Source: Kosakonia pseudosacchari (GTDB lineage Bacteria > Pseudomonadota > Gammaproteobacteria > Enterobacterales > Enterobacteriaceae). From it: 64,000 bases of DNA. Shown here in pieces: positions 18,398-30,357 of the stretch. The number at the start of each line of letters is the position of its first letter. The stretch's first letter is position 1. A program made the translations under genes and the position numbers. The notes under the pieces are model-generated. The model made no database searches and was not told where the DNA came from. It saw nothing but the letters and a program-made list of their open reading frames with translations. Location of the stretch: assembly GCF_900184035.1 (NCBI RefSeq), contig NZ_FXWP01000019.1:124001-188000 (forward strand). Reading direction: 5' to 3'.

Positions 18398-18687
18398 TGA
18401 TGGTACTCATTTGGGGCGGTTTCGCCGCGTTATATGGGCTGTGATACTCGTCACTGGCGCTCAGTATAACCGACCCGCGCGGCAGAAAGTACCTCCGCAG
18501 GTCAGGGGCTACTTTGCCTGCTGATGAAGAGGAGAGTTCACATTGCGCTCTCATCGCGTCTGATAAAACCAGGCCGTTAGCGAAGCGCCCAATCTGCGAA
18601 TGACATGGTATGAATGAAGAAGGGGAATTTACTCGCAGGTCGCAAAGAATAACGATCACTACGGTCGTACTGAAATAACGTAGACAG
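18398..18687. other. rnr-rlmB intergenic region
   Basis: About 290 bases without a credible gene. On the minus strand TATACT at 18466-18461 region (within GGTTATACTGAGCG) could be the -10 box of a separate rlmB promoter, with only a weak -35 upstream. The rest shows no repeat, RNA or protein that I recognise. Confidence 0.4.
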
Positions 18688-18714
18688 AAAAAAGCCCTTC
18701 ACAAGGAAGGGCTT
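18688..18714 (-). terminator. Rho-independent terminator after rnr
   Basis: AAGCCCTTC / GAAGGGCTTTTTT stem with a 5-base loop directly after the rnr stop. Confidence 0.9.
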
Positions 18715-18721
18715 CGCAATA

Positions 18722-21157
18722 TTACTGAGCGGTTTTCTTTTTCGCCGCGCGTTTCGCTTTGGTCGCGGCGGCGATTTTCTGCGTTTTCGCCGAAGGTTTT
18801 TTGGCTTTTTTCGCTTTGCCTTTTCCACCTTCACCCCGGAAGGCGCTGTCTGGCTCGAAATTCACTTTTTTGCCCATCTGGCGGCGCGGCGGCTTTTTCG
18901 CAGATCCGTTTTTGCCTGCCGAACCTTTTTTCGCTCTTTCACGCTCGGTTTTTCCCACATTACGCGGGCTGCGCTCACTGGAGATCAGCGAGAAGTCGAT
19001 CTTGCGCTCATCCATATTGACCGCTTCGACTTTCACCTGCACCCGATCGCCGAGGCGATACGTTTGCCCGCCGGATTCACCAATCAACCGCTGACCGATC
19101 TGGTCAAAGCGGTAGTAATCGTTATCCAGCGAGGAGACATGTACCAGCCCGTCGATAAAGAGATCGTCGAGCCGCACGAAGAAACCAAAGCCGGTGACGC
19201 TGGCGATAACGCCAGGGAAAGTGTTGCCGACCTGATCCTGCATAAAGTCGCATTTCAGCCAGTCCGAAACATCACGAGTGGCTTCATCGGCGCGGCGTTC
19301 GGTCATCGAACAGTGCTGGCCCAGTTGCAGCACCTCTTCCATGCTGTAGTGCCAGCCGCCCGTTTCGGTGCTGTTGCCCTTCAGCCCCTGCTCTTTCGCC
19401 AGTAAATATTTAATGGCGCGGTGCAGCGACAAATCGGGATAGCGACGAATCGGTGACGTAAAATGCGCATAAGATTGCAGCGCCAGGCCGAAGTGGCCGC
19501 GGTTTTCCGGATCGTAAATCGCCTGTTTCATCGAGCGCAGCAGCATGGTTTGCAGCATTTCGTGATCCGGGCGATCGGCAATCGATTCCAGCAACTCGGC
19601 GTAATCGCGCGGCTCCGGTTTATTGCCACCAGGTAGTTCCAGACCCAGCTCAGCAAGCACGGAGCGGAACGCGGTGATCGCCTCAGTCGTGGGCTTATCG
19701 TGAATACGGAACAGCGCCGGCTCGTCGGCTTTCTCCACAAAACGCGCGGCGGAGATGTTGGCGAGGATCATGCACTCTTCAATGAGCTTGTGCGCATCGT
19801 TACGCTGAGTCTGCTCAATGCGCTCAATGCGGCGCTCGGCGTTGAAGATAAACTTCGCTTCTTCACTCTCAAACGAAATGCCACCGCGCTCAGCGCGCGC
19901 CTGATCGAGCACTTTATACAGGTTATGCAGCTCTTCGATGTGTTTCACCAGCGGCGCGTACTGCTCACGCAGTTCCTGATCGCCTTGCAGAATATGCCAC
20001 ACTTTGGTGTACGTCAGACGTGCGTGGGAACTCATCACCGCTTCGTAGAATTTAAAGCCGGTTAAGCGCCCTTTTGAGGAGACGGTCATTTCACAGACCA
20101 TGCACAGACGATCCACTTGCGGGTTCAGCGAGCACAGACCGTTCGACAACACTTCGGGCAGCATCGGCACCACTTGCGACGGGAAGTAGACCGAGGTCCC
20201 GCGATTACGGGCTTCGTTATCAAGCGCCGTACCGTGACGTACGTAGTAGCTTACGTCTGCAATCGCTACCCACAAGCGCCAGCCACCGCCGCGTTTCTTC
20301 TCGCAATACACCGCGTCGTCAAAGTCACGGGCATCTTCGCCATCAATGGTGACCAGCGGCAGGTCGCGCAGATCCACGCGTCCGACTTTGGCCTCTTCCG
20401 GCACTTGCTCTTTCAGCCCGGCGACCTGTTTTTCCACTTCCGGCGGCCACTGGTAAGGAATTTCATGGGTGCGCAGCGCCATGTCAACGGCCATGCCGGT
20501 ACCCATGTTGTCGCCAAGCACTTCGACGATTTTACCAATTGCTTTTGTGCGGCGAGTTGGACGCTGCGTCAGCTCAACGACCACGACAAAGCCCATGCGC
20601 GCGCCCATAACCTCTTCAGGCGGGATAAGGATGTCGAAACTCATGCGGCTATCATCCGGCACGACAAAACCGACGCCTGCGTCAGTAAAGTAGCGGCCAA
20701 CGATCTGTCCGGTTTTCGGCACCAGCACGCGCACGATGCGCGCTTCGCGACGACCTTTACGATCGGCGCCCAGCGGTTGCGCCAGCACCTGATCGCCGTG
20801 AATGCACATTTTCATCTGCTCGCTGGAGAGATAAAGATCGTCTTTGCGGCCTTCAACGCGCAGAAAACCATAGCCGTCGCGATGACCAATCACCACGCCT
20901 TTGAGCAGATCGAGACGTTCCGGTAAGGCGTAGCACTGACGGCGGGTAAAGACCAATTGTCCGTCTCGTTCCATGGCGCGCAGACGTCGACGCAGCGCTT
21001 CTTGTTGCTCTTCACCTTCGATATTGAGTTCAATAGCCAGTTCATCCCGGCTGGCTGGTTTTTCGCGTTTGGCTAAGTGATCGAGGATGAATTCGCGGCT
21101 GGGAATGGGGTTGGTATATTTTTCAGATTCGCGTTCGAGGAAAGGATCTTGTGACAT
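18722..21157 (-). CDS. rnr: Ribonuclease R
   Basis: 811 residues (813 in K-12). Order: N-terminal HTH-like region (about 20-80), cold-shock domains (about 85-240), RNB catalytic domain with the acidic cluster [12 protein letters not shown] (Asp272, 278, 280, 281), S1 domain (about 640-730) and a long Lys/Ala-rich C-terminal tail. It is a processive 3'-5' exoribonuclease that degrades structured RNA, tmRNA-tagged messages and rRNA. The ATG at 21157 follows GGAGGAACC and equals the K-12 start. It lies 38 bases after nsrR and is probably co-transcribed. Confidence 0.97.
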   Translation of the reverse strand: MSQDPFLERESEKYTNPIPSREFILDHLAKREKPASRDELAIELNIEGEEQQEALRRRLRAMERDGQLVFTRRQCYALPERLDLLKGVVIGHRDGYGFLRVEGRKDDLYLSSEQMKMCIHGDQVLAQPLGADRKGRREARIVRVLVPKTGQIVGRYFTDAGVGFVVPDDSRMSFDILIPPEEVMGARMGFVVVVELTQRPTRRTKAIGKIVEVLGDNMGTGMAVDMALRTHEIPYQWPPEVEKQVAGLKEQVPEEAKVGRVDLRDLPLVTIDGEDARDFDDAVYCEKKRGGGWRLWVAIADVSYYVRHGTALDNEARNRGTSVYFPSQVVPMLPEVLSNGLCSLNPQVDRLCMVCEMTVSSKGRLTGFKFYEAVMSSHARLTYTKVWHILQGDQELREQYAPLVKHIEELHNLYKVLDQARAERGGISFESEEAKFIFNAERRIERIEQTQRNDAHKLIEECMILANISAARFVEKADEPALFRIHDKPTTEAITAFRSVLAELGLELPGGNKPEPRDYAELLESIADRPDHEMLQTMLLRSMKQAIYDPENRGHFGLALQSYAHFTSPIRRYPDLSLHRAIKYLLAKEQGLKGNSTETGGWHYSMEEVLQLGQHCSMTERRADEATRDVSDWLKCDFMQDQVGNTFPGVIASVTGFGFFVRLDDLFIDGLVHVSSLDNDYYRFDQIGQRLIGESGGQTYRLGDRVQVKVEAVNMDERKIDFSLISSERSPRNVGKTERERAKKGSAGKNGSAKKPPRRQMGKKVNFEPDSAFRGEGGKGKAKKAKKPSAKTQKIAAATKAKRAAKKKTAQ

Positions 21158-21195
21158 TGCGGTTCCTCCGTTGTCAGCTCTGGTGGAGATTTTCG

Positions 21196-21621
21196 TCATT
21201 CCACCAGCAATAATTTGTAAAGCGGTTGATTCTCTTCAACCAAATCGGCCAGCGTGTAGTTATCCAGCTCCTTAAGAAAACTTTGCACAGCTTTGGCAAG
21301 TGCCTTTTTCAGGCGACAGGCACTGGTGATATGGCAAAACTCGCTGCTGCAATTGACCAGCGCCAGCGGCTCCAGTGAGCGGACAACATCACCAATACGA
21401 ATATCCTGCGCGGGTTTCCCCAGCCGGATCCCACCGTTTTTCCCACGGACGGCCGCGACGTAGCCTTCACGGCTCAGCTGATTGATTATCTTGACCATAT
21501 GATTACGGGACACGCCATACGTTTCTGTAACTTCAGTAATGTTGGTCATTTGTCCTGCCGGCAGCGACGCCATGTAAATCAGGGCACGCAAACCGTAATC
21601 GGTAAAGCTTGTTAACTGCAC
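21196..21621 (-). CDS. nsrR: Nitric oxide-sensing repressor NsrR
   Basis: 141 residues, the K-12 length. An Rrf2-family winged helix ([18 protein letters not shown]) is followed by three cysteines, Cys91, Cys96 and Cys102 ([13 protein letters not shown]), that bind the NO-sensitive iron-sulphur cluster. In E. coli NsrR represses hmp, ytfE, hcp and others; nitrosylation relieves repression. It heads the nsrR-rnr unit and follows the purA terminator. Confidence 0.96.
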   Translation of the reverse strand: MQLTSFTDYGLRALIYMASLPAGQMTNITEVTETYGVSRNHMVKIINQLSREGYVAAVRGKNGGIRLGKPAQDIRIGDVVRSLEPLALVNCSSEFCHITSACRLKKALAKAVQSFLKELDNYTLADLVEENQPLYKLLLVE

Positions 21622-21738
21622 ATCAACCTCATAAAAGGGGAAAAAATGAGATACCCGCAGGTATTGACACTATTGATGATAAACCAGCCACCTGTCAGGT
21701 CGCTAATTTATTTGAACGGAAGGGTGAAATAAGCGAAG

Positions 21739-21764
21739 AAAAAGGGCGCGATTTACGCGCCCTT
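21739..21764 (-). terminator. Rho-independent terminator after purA
   Basis: AAGGGCGCG / CGCGCCCTT with a 5-base loop, followed by TTTTC on the minus strand, nine bases after the purA stop. Confidence 0.88.
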
Positions 21765-21772
21765 AAACCATA

Positions 21773-23074
<1,302 letters not shown>

Positions 23075-23075
23075 T

Positions 23076-23107
23076 CAAAATCACCGTTTGCTTAAAAATG
23101 GATTCTA
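23076..23107 (-). promoter_or_regulatory. purA promoter -10 box with PurR-like operator
   Basis: On the minus strand TAGAAT (23107-23102) is a plausible -10 box. Just downstream, AAGCAAACGGTGATTTTG (23093-23076) matches the left half of the PurR consensus ACGCAAACGTTTTCGT well and the right half poorly. purA is a known PurR target in E. coli. The -35 box is not clear. Confidence 0.4.
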
Positions 23108-23173
23108 CCACCGCTTTTTTTCAGATTCAGCACTTTTTCTGTGCAAAAATGCCCAAAGAACGCCTGATTTCCC

Positions 23174-23371
23174 TCAGCCAATCGTTTTCCTCAACATGTA
23201 GTAGATAACCACACCCGCGACCACAAGCCCACCGCCAAATCGACGCAAAAGATGGTCCGGCAACAGGCTCAGAGAGGCAATCATACGCCGCCAGGCACGC
23301 GGATAAAGCATCGGCCCAAGCCCCTCCAGTACCAAAACCAGCGCCAGAGCGAGCCAGATTGTCGAATTCAT
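23174..23371 (-). CDS. yjeT: DUF2065 small inner-membrane protein YjeT
   Basis: 65 residues, the K-12 length, with two hydrophobic segments (residues 4-22 and about 46-60) separated by a basic loop (YPRAWRRMI). The function is unknown. The gene is conserved between hflC and purA in enterobacteria. Confidence 0.9.
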   Translation of the reverse strand: MNSTIWLALALVLVLEGLGPMLYPRAWRRMIASLSLLPDHLLRRFGGGLVVAGVVIYYMLRKTIG

Positions 23372-23388
23372 TGCTGATCCTTATAAAC

Positions 23389-23420
23389 ACAAAACCACCG
23401 CCGGAAAAGGCGGTGGTTTT
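23389..23420 (-). terminator. Rho-independent terminator after hflC
   Basis: AAACCACCGCC / GGCGGTGGTTTT stem with a short TTTTCC loop lies right after hflC and before yjeT, ending the long hflX-hflK-hflC series. Confidence 0.85.
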
Positions 23421-23443
23421 TACGATGAAAACCGCAGGTTAAC

Positions 23444-24448
23444 TTAACGAGTCGCGGAAGTCGGCGTCTTCATATAACGGAAGAAATCGCTATCCGGGCT
23501 AAGCACCATCACATCCTGGTTGCTCTGGAAGCTGCTTTCATAGGCGCGCAGACTACGGATAAAAGCATAGAAGTCCGGATCCTGGCTGAATGCATCAGCA
23601 AACAGTTTCGCCGCTTCAGCATCACCCTCACCACGCAGGATACGTCCCTGACGCTCCGATTCTGCCAGCGTTTTGGTCACTTCATAATCCGCTGCAGCAC
23701 GCAGTTTTTCCGCTTCTTCCTGACCTTGTGAACGGTGGCGACGGGCAACCGCTTCACGCTCGGCGCGCATACGGTTGTAGATCGCATCCGACACTTCAGT
23801 CGGCAGGTTAATCTGCTTAATACGCACATCAACCACTTCAATACCTAACGCCGCCATACTGTTCGGGTTGATAACCGGCACTTTACCGTTGGTTTCAGCC
23901 TGAACACGCTCAGCTGCTTTCGCGATGGCGTCATCGGCAGCAGGCGTCGACACTTCGTCTTCAGTGCCTGCAGAACCAGAGTTCAGCGCATCGCGCACTT
24001 CGAGCGTCAAACGACCGCGAGAATCGGTAACGATGTCTTTCACATCCAGACGACCGATTTCAGAACGCAGACGGTCAGAGAACTTACGTTTCAGCAGTAC
24101 TTCCGCCTGGGAGACGTCGCCGCCGCCAGTCGCCAGATAGTAACGGCTGAAATCGCTGATACGCCACTTGATGTAAGAGTCGACGATCAGGTCTTTTTTC
24201 TCTTTGGTCACAAAGCGATCTGCCTGGTTATCCATGGTCTGGATACGTGCATCAAGCAGCTTAACCGACTCAATAAACGGCAGTTTGAAATGCAGGCCCG
24301 GCGCATAAACCAACGGCTTGTTTTCATCATCACGCAGCACTTTACCAAAGCGCAGCGAGATACCGCGCTCGCCTTCTTTCACTACAAAAATAGAGGTGTA
24401 GAGCACTACCAGCACGATGATGATGATCGCGATAACTGACTTACGCAT
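23444..24448 (-). CDS. hflC: FtsH modulator HflC
   Basis: 334 residues: an N-terminal membrane anchor (about 4-22) followed by an SPFH/prohibitin domain in the periplasm (GISLRFGKVLRDDENKPLVYAPGLHFKLPFI) and long coiled-coil helices rich in Glu and Ala (about 215-290). HflC and HflK form a large cage around the membrane protease FtsH and control access of substrates such as lambda CII. It starts two bases after the hflK stop, so translation is coupled. Confidence 0.97.
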   Translation of the reverse strand: MRKSVIAIIIIVLVVLYTSIFVVKEGERGISLRFGKVLRDDENKPLVYAPGLHFKLPFIESVKLLDARIQTMDNQADRFVTKEKKDLIVDSYIKWRISDFSRYYLATGGGDVSQAEVLLKRKFSDRLRSEIGRLDVKDIVTDSRGRLTLEVRDALNSGSAGTEDEVSTPAADDAIAKAAERVQAETNGKVPVINPNSMAALGIEVVDVRIKQINLPTEVSDAIYNRMRAEREAVARRHRSQGQEEAEKLRAAADYEVTKTLAESERQGRILRGEGDAEAAKLFADAFSQDPDFYAFIRSLRAYESSFQSNQDVMVLSPDSDFFRYMKTPTSATR

Positions 24449-24450
24449 CG

Positions 24451-25710
24451 TTATTCCCCCTGACGCTGGTAGTCGTTACGCTGCGCGTTAACGCGGCGTT
24501 GGTCCATGATATCTCCCGCAGACGTTGCGGGGGCGCTGTTGGCGCTGCTACTGGAGCTTGACGCTGGCGGCAGACGCAGCAAGTTATTCGCGCCACTGTT
24601 GTCACTCTTTGCCGCAGGCGCGGCGTTACCACCTTTTAGCATCTGATCCAGCGGTAGCACCATCAGGTTGCCGCCTTTATCGTTAACCAGCACTTTGCGG
24701 GTATGGCTCAGCACTTTTTCCATGGTTTCGATATACAGACGCTCACGGGTAATTTCCGGCGCAGCTTTATATTCCGGCAGGATCTTAGCAAAGCGCGCCA
24801 CTTCACCCTGTGCTTCCAGGATGGTTTGCGTTTTGTACGCGCGCGCCTCTTCAAGGATACGCTGCGCCTGACCGTTCGCACGCGGCTGAACTTCGTTGGT
24901 ATAAGCTTCGGCTTCACGGATGTACTGCTGCTCGTTTTCACGGGCGGCAATAGCATCATCAAACGCGGCTTTCACCTCTTCCGGCGGACGAGCGGCCTGG
25001 AAGTTAACGTCCAGCAGGGTAATCCCCATGTTATATGGGCGAATGGTCTCTTCCAGTTCGCGCTGGGTATCGCTACGAATAACGGTACGACCTTCGGTCA
25101 GAATACGATCCATGGTGTATTTGCCAATAACGCCGCGCAGCGCGCTATCCGTTGCCTGACGCAGGCTGTCGTCGGCGCTGGTAACGCTAAACAGATAGCG
25201 CTCAGGATCGGTAATGCGGTACTGCACGTTCATTTCAACGCGCACGACGTTTTCATCAGACGTCAACATCACGCCAGATGCCGCCAGTTCACGAACGGAT
25301 TCCACGTTTACTGGAGTTACTTCATCAATAAAGGTCGGTTTCCAGTTCAGGCCCGGTTCGACCAAATGGCTAAACTTGCCAAAACGGGTCACAACGCCAC
25401 GTTCCGCTTCTTTGATGGTGTAGAACCCGGTTGCAGCCCAGATAATAACGACCGCTGCGGCAACGATACCCACAATGCGCCCGCTCGCCTGACCGCGAGG
25501 GCCAGAAGAACCCGGATTACCGCCGCCGGTGCTTTTACCACCACCCAGGCCACCGAGTTTTTTACTCAGTTTACGGAAAATATCATCCAGATCAGGTGGC
25601 CCCTGATCGCGACCGCCTTTGTTTCCATTTCCCTCAGAGTTGCCGCCTGGTTTGCTGCTTCCCCACGGGTCGCGGTCTTGTCCGTTGTTACCGGGCTGAT
25701 TCCACGCCAT
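24451..25710 (-). CDS. hflK: FtsH modulator HflK
   Basis: 419 residues. A glycine- and asparagine-rich cytoplasmic N-terminus (MAWNQPGNNGQDRDPWG, to about 78) is followed by a membrane segment (about 80-98), an SPFH/prohibitin domain (VVTRFGKFSHLVEPGLNWKPTFIDEV) and a coiled-coil region, with a low-complexity Ser/Ala tail. It forms the HflKC-FtsH complex with HflC. The gene lies 81 bases after hflX. Confidence 0.97.
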   Translation of the reverse strand: MAWNQPGNNGQDRDPWGSSKPGGNSEGNGNKGGRDQGPPDLDDIFRKLSKKLGGLGGGKSTGGGNPGSSGPRGQASGRIVGIVAAAVVIIWAATGFYTIKEAERGVVTRFGKFSHLVEPGLNWKPTFIDEVTPVNVESVRELAASGVMLTSDENVVRVEMNVQYRITDPERYLFSVTSADDSLRQATDSALRGVIGKYTMDRILTEGRTVIRSDTQRELEETIRPYNMGITLLDVNFQAARPPEEVKAAFDDAIAARENEQQYIREAEAYTNEVQPRANGQAQRILEEARAYKTQTILEAQGEVARFAKILPEYKAAPEITRERLYIETMEKVLSHTRKVLVNDKGGNLMVLPLDQMLKGGNAAPAAKSDNSGANNLLRLPPASSSSSSANSAPATSAGDIMDQRRVNAQRNDYQRQGE

Positions 25711-25791
25711 GTATGTGCTCCATATTTATTTGCGGTGTATACCCGGCCTTTGGCGGGCACCCCCAAAGGGGAAAAATCTTCAGGCTGCCGG

Positions 25792-27072
25792 TCAAACGAC
25801 GTACTCTTCGAGTGCCGGTTCTTGTTTACAGAGTCGACGCCAGTCGACGATCGGCATACGCACCTGCATACCTACGCTGCCATCGTCTTCCATCCACTCT
25901 TTTTCTATTGCCTGAAGCTGGTGAAACCGACTTCTCAGACGCCCTTCCTGCGGCGGTAATCGCAGCGTGTGCTGCGCCACTTCACCCGCAAGACGTTCAG
26001 TCAAAGCCTGGAATAACAGTGGTACACCAACCCCTGTCTGCGCGGAGAGCCAGACACGGATCGGTTTGTTCTCTTCATCCCGATCAATACGCGGTTCGAA
26101 ATCGTCCAGCATATCGATTTTGTTCATCACCAGCAGTGTCGGGATATCGTGCGCCTCAATCTCTTCCAGCACGGTGTTCACTGCATCGATGTTTTCCTGC
26201 ACTCGCACATCGGCGGCGTCAATCACATGCAGCAACAGCGTCGCCTGGCGCGTCTCCTGCAAGGTTGCTTTAAACGCGGCAACCAAATCGTGCGGCAAGT
26301 GGCGAATAAACCCTACCGTGTCCGCCAGCACCGTTTCGCCGACATCCGCGACATCAATACGACGCAGGGTCGGATCGAGGGTGGCGAATAGCTGATCGGC
26401 CGCGTAGACCTGCGCCTGGGTTATCTGGTTAAACAGCGTGGATTTACCGGCGTTGGTATACCCCACCAGCGAGACCGTTGGAATATCGGCTTTCGTGCGG
26501 GAACGACGCCCCTGTTCACGCTGCTTTTCAACCTTTTCGAGGCGCGAGAGGATCTGAGTAATACGATTACGCAACAAACGACGGTCGGTTTCGAGCTGGG
26601 TTTCACCCGGACCGCGCAAACCAATGCCGCCCTTTTGTCGTTCAAGGTGGGTCCAGCCACGCACAAGGCGTGTCGCCAGATGGCGCAACTGCGCCAACTC
26701 AACTTGCAATTTCCCCTCATGCGTACGCGCACGCTGGGCAAAAATATCTAATATCAGACCGGTGCGATCGATAACACGACATTCGCACAGTCTCTCCAGG
26801 TTACGTTCCTGGGCTGGGGTTAGCGCATGATCAAAGAGCACAACAGAAGCGCCCGCAGATTTTACGGCATCCGCAATTTCAACTGCTTTACCTTCACCAA
26901 CAAAATATTTTGGATGCGGTGCTTTACGGCTACCGGTAATCACCTGCATTGCTTCGACACCGGCGGAAGAGACCAGAGATTCAAACTCCTGGAGGTCTTC
27001 CATATCTTTGTCTTGCGAAAAATAGATGTGTACCAGTACCGCCTGCTCACCGGCGTCATAACGGTCAAACAA
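25792..27072 (-). CDS. hflX: Ribosome-splitting GTPase HflX
   Basis: 426 residues, as in E. coli. The N-terminal HflX domain (1 to about 190, with the [13 protein letters not shown] motif near 150) precedes the G domain: G1 GYTNAGKST (204-212), G3 DTVGF, G4 NKID. HflX dissociates stalled 70S ribosomes after heat shock. The start is a TTG at 27072 (TTG-TTT-GAC), the same as in K-12, behind GAGGG. It follows hfq by 75 bases. Confidence 0.96.
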   Translation of the reverse strand: MFDRYDAGEQAVLVHIYFSQDKDMEDLQEFESLVSSAGVEAMQVITGSRKAPHPKYFVGEGKAVEIADAVKSAGASVVLFDHALTPAQERNLERLCECRVIDRTGLILDIFAQRARTHEGKLQVELAQLRHLATRLVRGWTHLERQKGGIGLRGPGETQLETDRRLLRNRITQILSRLEKVEKQREQGRRSRTKADIPTVSLVGYTNAGKSTLFNQITQAQVYAADQLFATLDPTLRRIDVADVGETVLADTVGFIRHLPHDLVAAFKATLQETRQATLLLHVIDAADVRVQENIDAVNTVLEEIEAHDIPTLLVMNKIDMLDDFEPRIDRDEENKPIRVWLSAQTGVGVPLLFQALTERLAGEVAQHTLRLPPQEGRLRSRFHQLQAIEKEWMEDDGSVGMQVRMPIVDWRRLCKQEPALEEYVV

Positions 27073-27097
27073 GCGTAAACCCTCATAAAATACCAGC

Positions 27098-27123
27098 GGG
27101 GAACACAGCTTTACTGGCTCCCC
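27098..27123 (-). terminator. Hairpin between hfq and hflX
   Basis: GGGGAGCCAG and CTGTGTTCCCC pair with one bulge around TAAAG on the minus strand. There is no T-run, so it may be only a partial terminator or a processing/stability element within the hfq-hflX transcript. Confidence 0.35.
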
Positions 27124-27147
27124 GATCTGGAAAATCAGCCGTCAACC

Positions 27148-27465
<318 letters not shown>

Positions 27466-27549
27466 TTATATGCTTGTTTTGTACTTAGAACCCGTAAGTT
27501 CTGAAAACTGCGTAAAAATTTGCGCGCCATACGACTTAATTGTACACAT

Positions 27550-28500
27550 TCACCCTGCGATAGCACTAACAACCTGCAGCACGTCACGGTAAGACTTTTC
27601 TGGCTTTTCACTCTCTAACCAGTGAACGCCATCCCAGCCCCGTAACCAGGTTATCTGCCGCTTGGCTAACTGCCTCGTCGCGCAAATACCTCGATAAACC
27701 ATTTCATCGTATGAAATTTCGCCTTCAATGTATGACCACATCTGGCGGTATCCCACACAACGAATGGAAGGCATATCCGTATGCAAATCACCACGAGCAA
27801 AAAGCGCCCGCACTTCTGCTTCAAAACCTGAAGCCAACATCTGATGAAAACGCTGCTCGATTCGTTGATGGAGCAGTTCACGGCTCGCCGGGGCGATGGC
27901 GAACTGATGCACCTGGTAAGGCAGAGCGTCTCCTGACGTTTGCGTCAGATCCGTTAAAGTTTTACCCGAAATGAAAAAAACTTCCAGTGCCCGGGAAAGC
28001 CTTTGCGGATCATTTGGATGAATCCGCGCTGCGGCAACGGGATCAATCTCCCGCAACTGCTGATGCAACGCTTCCCATCCACGCTCTGCCGCCTGTTTTT
28101 CAATGTCTGCTCGCACTTGCGCGTCTGCCGACGGAAGAGGCGATAACCCTTCCAGCAGCGCCTTAAAGTAGAGCATCGTACCGCCCACCAGCAGAGGAAT
28201 ACGCCCTGCCTCGGTTATCTCTTTCATCTCCACCAGCGCATCGCGGCGGAAATCAGCGGCGGAATAAGCTACCGCCGGATCGAGAATATCCAACAACCGG
28301 TGCGGCGCAGCTTGCAATTCTTCCGCACTTGGCTTGGCGGTACCGATATCCATTCCCCGATAAATAAGGGCTGAATCTACGCTTATCAACTCTACTGGCA
28401 AAACTTTACGAAGCTCAATGGCTAATGCGGTTTTGCCGGAGGCCGTAGGCCCCATCAAAAAAATAGCCTTCGGCAGGCCAGCCTTACTCACTTCACTCAT
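27550..28500 (-). CDS. miaA: tRNA dimethylallyltransferase MiaA
   Basis: 316 residues, the K-12 length. P-loop GPTASGKT (17-24), [16 protein letters not shown] and the swinging [12 protein letters not shown] segment are typical of IPP transferases. It adds dimethylallyl to N6 of A37 in tRNAs reading UNN codons. The start overlaps the mutL end by eight bases. In E. coli hfq heat-shock promoters lie within miaA; I did not try to place them here. Confidence 0.97.
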   Translation of the reverse strand: MSEVSKAGLPKAIFLMGPTASGKTALAIELRKVLPVELISVDSALIYRGMDIGTAKPSAEELQAAPHRLLDILDPAVAYSAADFRRDALVEMKEITEAGRIPLLVGGTMLYFKALLEGLSPLPSADAQVRADIEKQAAERGWEALHQQLREIDPVAAARIHPNDPQRLSRALEVFFISGKTLTDLTQTSGDALPYQVHQFAIAPASRELLHQRIEQRFHQMLASGFEAEVRALFARGDLHTDMPSIRCVGYRQMWSYIEGEISYDEMVYRGICATRQLAKRQITWLRGWDGVHWLESEKPEKSYRDVLQVVSAIAG

Positions 28501-30346
28501 TTTTCAGGGCGTTCATCGCCTTTTGCAAATCAACAGGTTGTAATAAACCATCCGGTGGGGTCTTCACCAGATGCGGACAAAGCCGTTCAACGTCGGCAAG
28601 CAGGGTTATCGCCTGCGCCACACTCCATTGTGGATGTTCACTCGCCAGCTGGCGCGCCAGCCAGTGAGAAATATTCACCGCATCAATGCTTGTCTGCTGC
28701 GCCAGGTAGCCTATCAGAGCGGGAATCAAGATTTGTAAATTTTGTTGGCGCAAGGGTAAAGGCACTGCGCGAATGGTCACGTGCTGTCCATCTGGCACAA
28801 ATTCGATACCCATTTCCGCCAGCACTGCCTGCGCACGCTTCAATACTGCGCTCTCTTGCGCAGAGATTTTTAAACGCACCGGAATCAATAACGGCTGACC
28901 GCAGGCAGGCGCATGGTCTGGCGACAGTTGCGCATGGCGCAGCCAGCGTTCAGCCACCGGCAGCGCCAGCAATGCTAACTTTCCGTCACGCTCAAGTAGC
29001 GCGAAATGCGGCGCAATAAGCGTTAATACGCGACCAAAACTCTGGCTGTGCCCGTCCAGTGACGGAGCAACAGGCTCCGCATTTTCATGTTTACGTTCGA
29101 CAACTGGTGTTTCCAGCAATTGCCGATAAAGCGCCCCCTGCTGTTTCTGATAACCCGGCTGAGCGTTAGGCCATGGCTGAGCGGTGGTACTGCTACGCGC
29201 TCCCCCGGAAGAAGGGGGGGAAACACGCGACGCTTGCGGCTCGCGAGCGTCCAACGGTTCAGCAAACTGGTTACGCCCTGCCGCGACCCGGTTTTCCGGC
29301 AGCGCTCTTGGCGCGGGTTCTTCAGAAAGCGGTAACGGTGTTTCCATCTGCTGTTGCAGCACACTCAACACGCCCTGGTAGATAAAATCATGTACCAGCC
29401 GCGACTGATGAAAGCGCACCTCATGTTTTGCCGGATGGACATTCACATCCACTTGATGCGGATCGATTTCCAGATAAAGCACAAACGCAGGCTGCTGATC
29501 CGCGCCCAGTTTATCTTCACAGGCCTGGCGAATAGCGTGGTTAATCAGCCGGTCGCGCATCATGCGACCATTCACATAACAATACTGGATTTCAGCGAAA
29601 GCGCTGGAGGTACTTTTGGGATCGGCCACCCAGCCGCGCAATGCTAAGTCACCATGCTGCCACTCAATGGCCAGCGCCTGCTCTAAAAATGGCGTACCGC
29701 AAATCGCGCCAAGGCGGCGCTCTTTCTGCCCCCCTTCAGCAACCGCGCGATACTGACGCACCAATTTACCGTTGTGATTGAGATTAATGGTGACATCAAA
29801 ACGCGCCAGCGCGATGCGGCGGATCACTTCATCGATATGGCCGAACTCGGTTTTTTCCGTGCGCATGAATTTGCGTCGTGCGGGCGTGTTGTAAAACAGA
29901 TCCAACACTTCAAGCGTCGTGCCCATGGGGTGGGCCGCAGGTTTCACGGTAACCGCCATCTCGCGCCCTTCGGCGTAAGCCTGCCAGGCTTCTTGCTGTT
30001 CGGCAGTACGGGAAGTCAACGTTAAGCGGGAAACCGAGCTGATACTTGCCAGCGCTTCACCGCGAAAACCGAGGCTAATGATCGCTTCCAGGTCATCCAG
30101 AGACGCGATTTTGCTGGTGGCGTGACGTGCCAGCGCCAGCGCCAGCTCCTCTTTTTTGATGCCGACACCGTTATCACGGATGCGAATCAACTTCGCGCCG
30201 CCGCGTTCGATATCAATATCAATGCGCGTAGCGCCAGCATCAAGGCTGTTTTCCACTAACTCTTTCACCACCGACGCAGGGCGTTCAACCACTTCGCCCG
30301 CGGCGATCTGGTTCGCAAGCTGTGGCGGTAGAACCTGTATCGGCAT
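28493..30346 (-). CDS. mutL: DNA mismatch repair protein MutL
   Basis: 617 residues (615 in K-12). The N-terminal GHKL ATPase shows [13 protein letters not shown] (catalytic Glu29, Mg-binding Asn33), DNGVGI and [11 protein letters not shown] proline- and serine-rich linker (about 340-430) leads to the C-terminal dimerisation domain; no endonuclease motif DQHAxxERI is present, as expected for methyl-directed systems. It couples MutS to MutH. It lies 12 bases after amiB and overlaps miaA. Confidence 0.97.
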   Translation of the reverse strand: MPIQVLPPQLANQIAAGEVVERPASVVKELVENSLDAGATRIDIDIERGGAKLIRIRDNGVGIKKEELALALARHATSKIASLDDLEAIISLGFRGEALASISSVSRLTLTSRTAEQQEAWQAYAEGREMAVTVKPAAHPMGTTLEVLDLFYNTPARRKFMRTEKTEFGHIDEVIRRIALARFDVTINLNHNGKLVRQYRAVAEGGQKERRLGAICGTPFLEQALAIEWQHGDLALRGWVADPKSTSSAFAEIQYCYVNGRMMRDRLINHAIRQACEDKLGADQQPAFVLYLEIDPHQVDVNVHPAKHEVRFHQSRLVHDFIYQGVLSVLQQQMETPLPLSEEPAPRALPENRVAAGRNQFAEPLDAREPQASRVSPPSSGGARSSTTAQPWPNAQPGYQKQQGALYRQLLETPVVERKHENAEPVAPSLDGHSQSFGRVLTLIAPHFALLERDGKLALLALPVAERWLRHAQLSPDHAPACGQPLLIPVRLKISAQESAVLKRAQAVLAEMGIEFVPDGQHVTIRAVPLPLRQQNLQILIPALIGYLAQQTSIDAVNISHWLARQLASEHPQWSVAQAITLLADVERLCPHLVKTPPDGLLQPVDLQKAMNALKNE

Positions 30347-30357
30347 GAAAAAAATCC

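Noticed and set aside
18390-18659. An 89-codon frame in the rnr-rlmB gap
   Set aside because: No start signals and no protein-like pattern; overlaps the rlmB start.
24703-25959. A 418-codon open frame antisense to hflK and the hflX end
   Set aside because: It spans an intergenic region and two well-identified genes; no domain or ribosome site.
27098-27123. Strong intrinsic terminator between hfq and hflX
   Set aside because: The hairpin exists but lacks a T-run, so it was listed only as a weak element.
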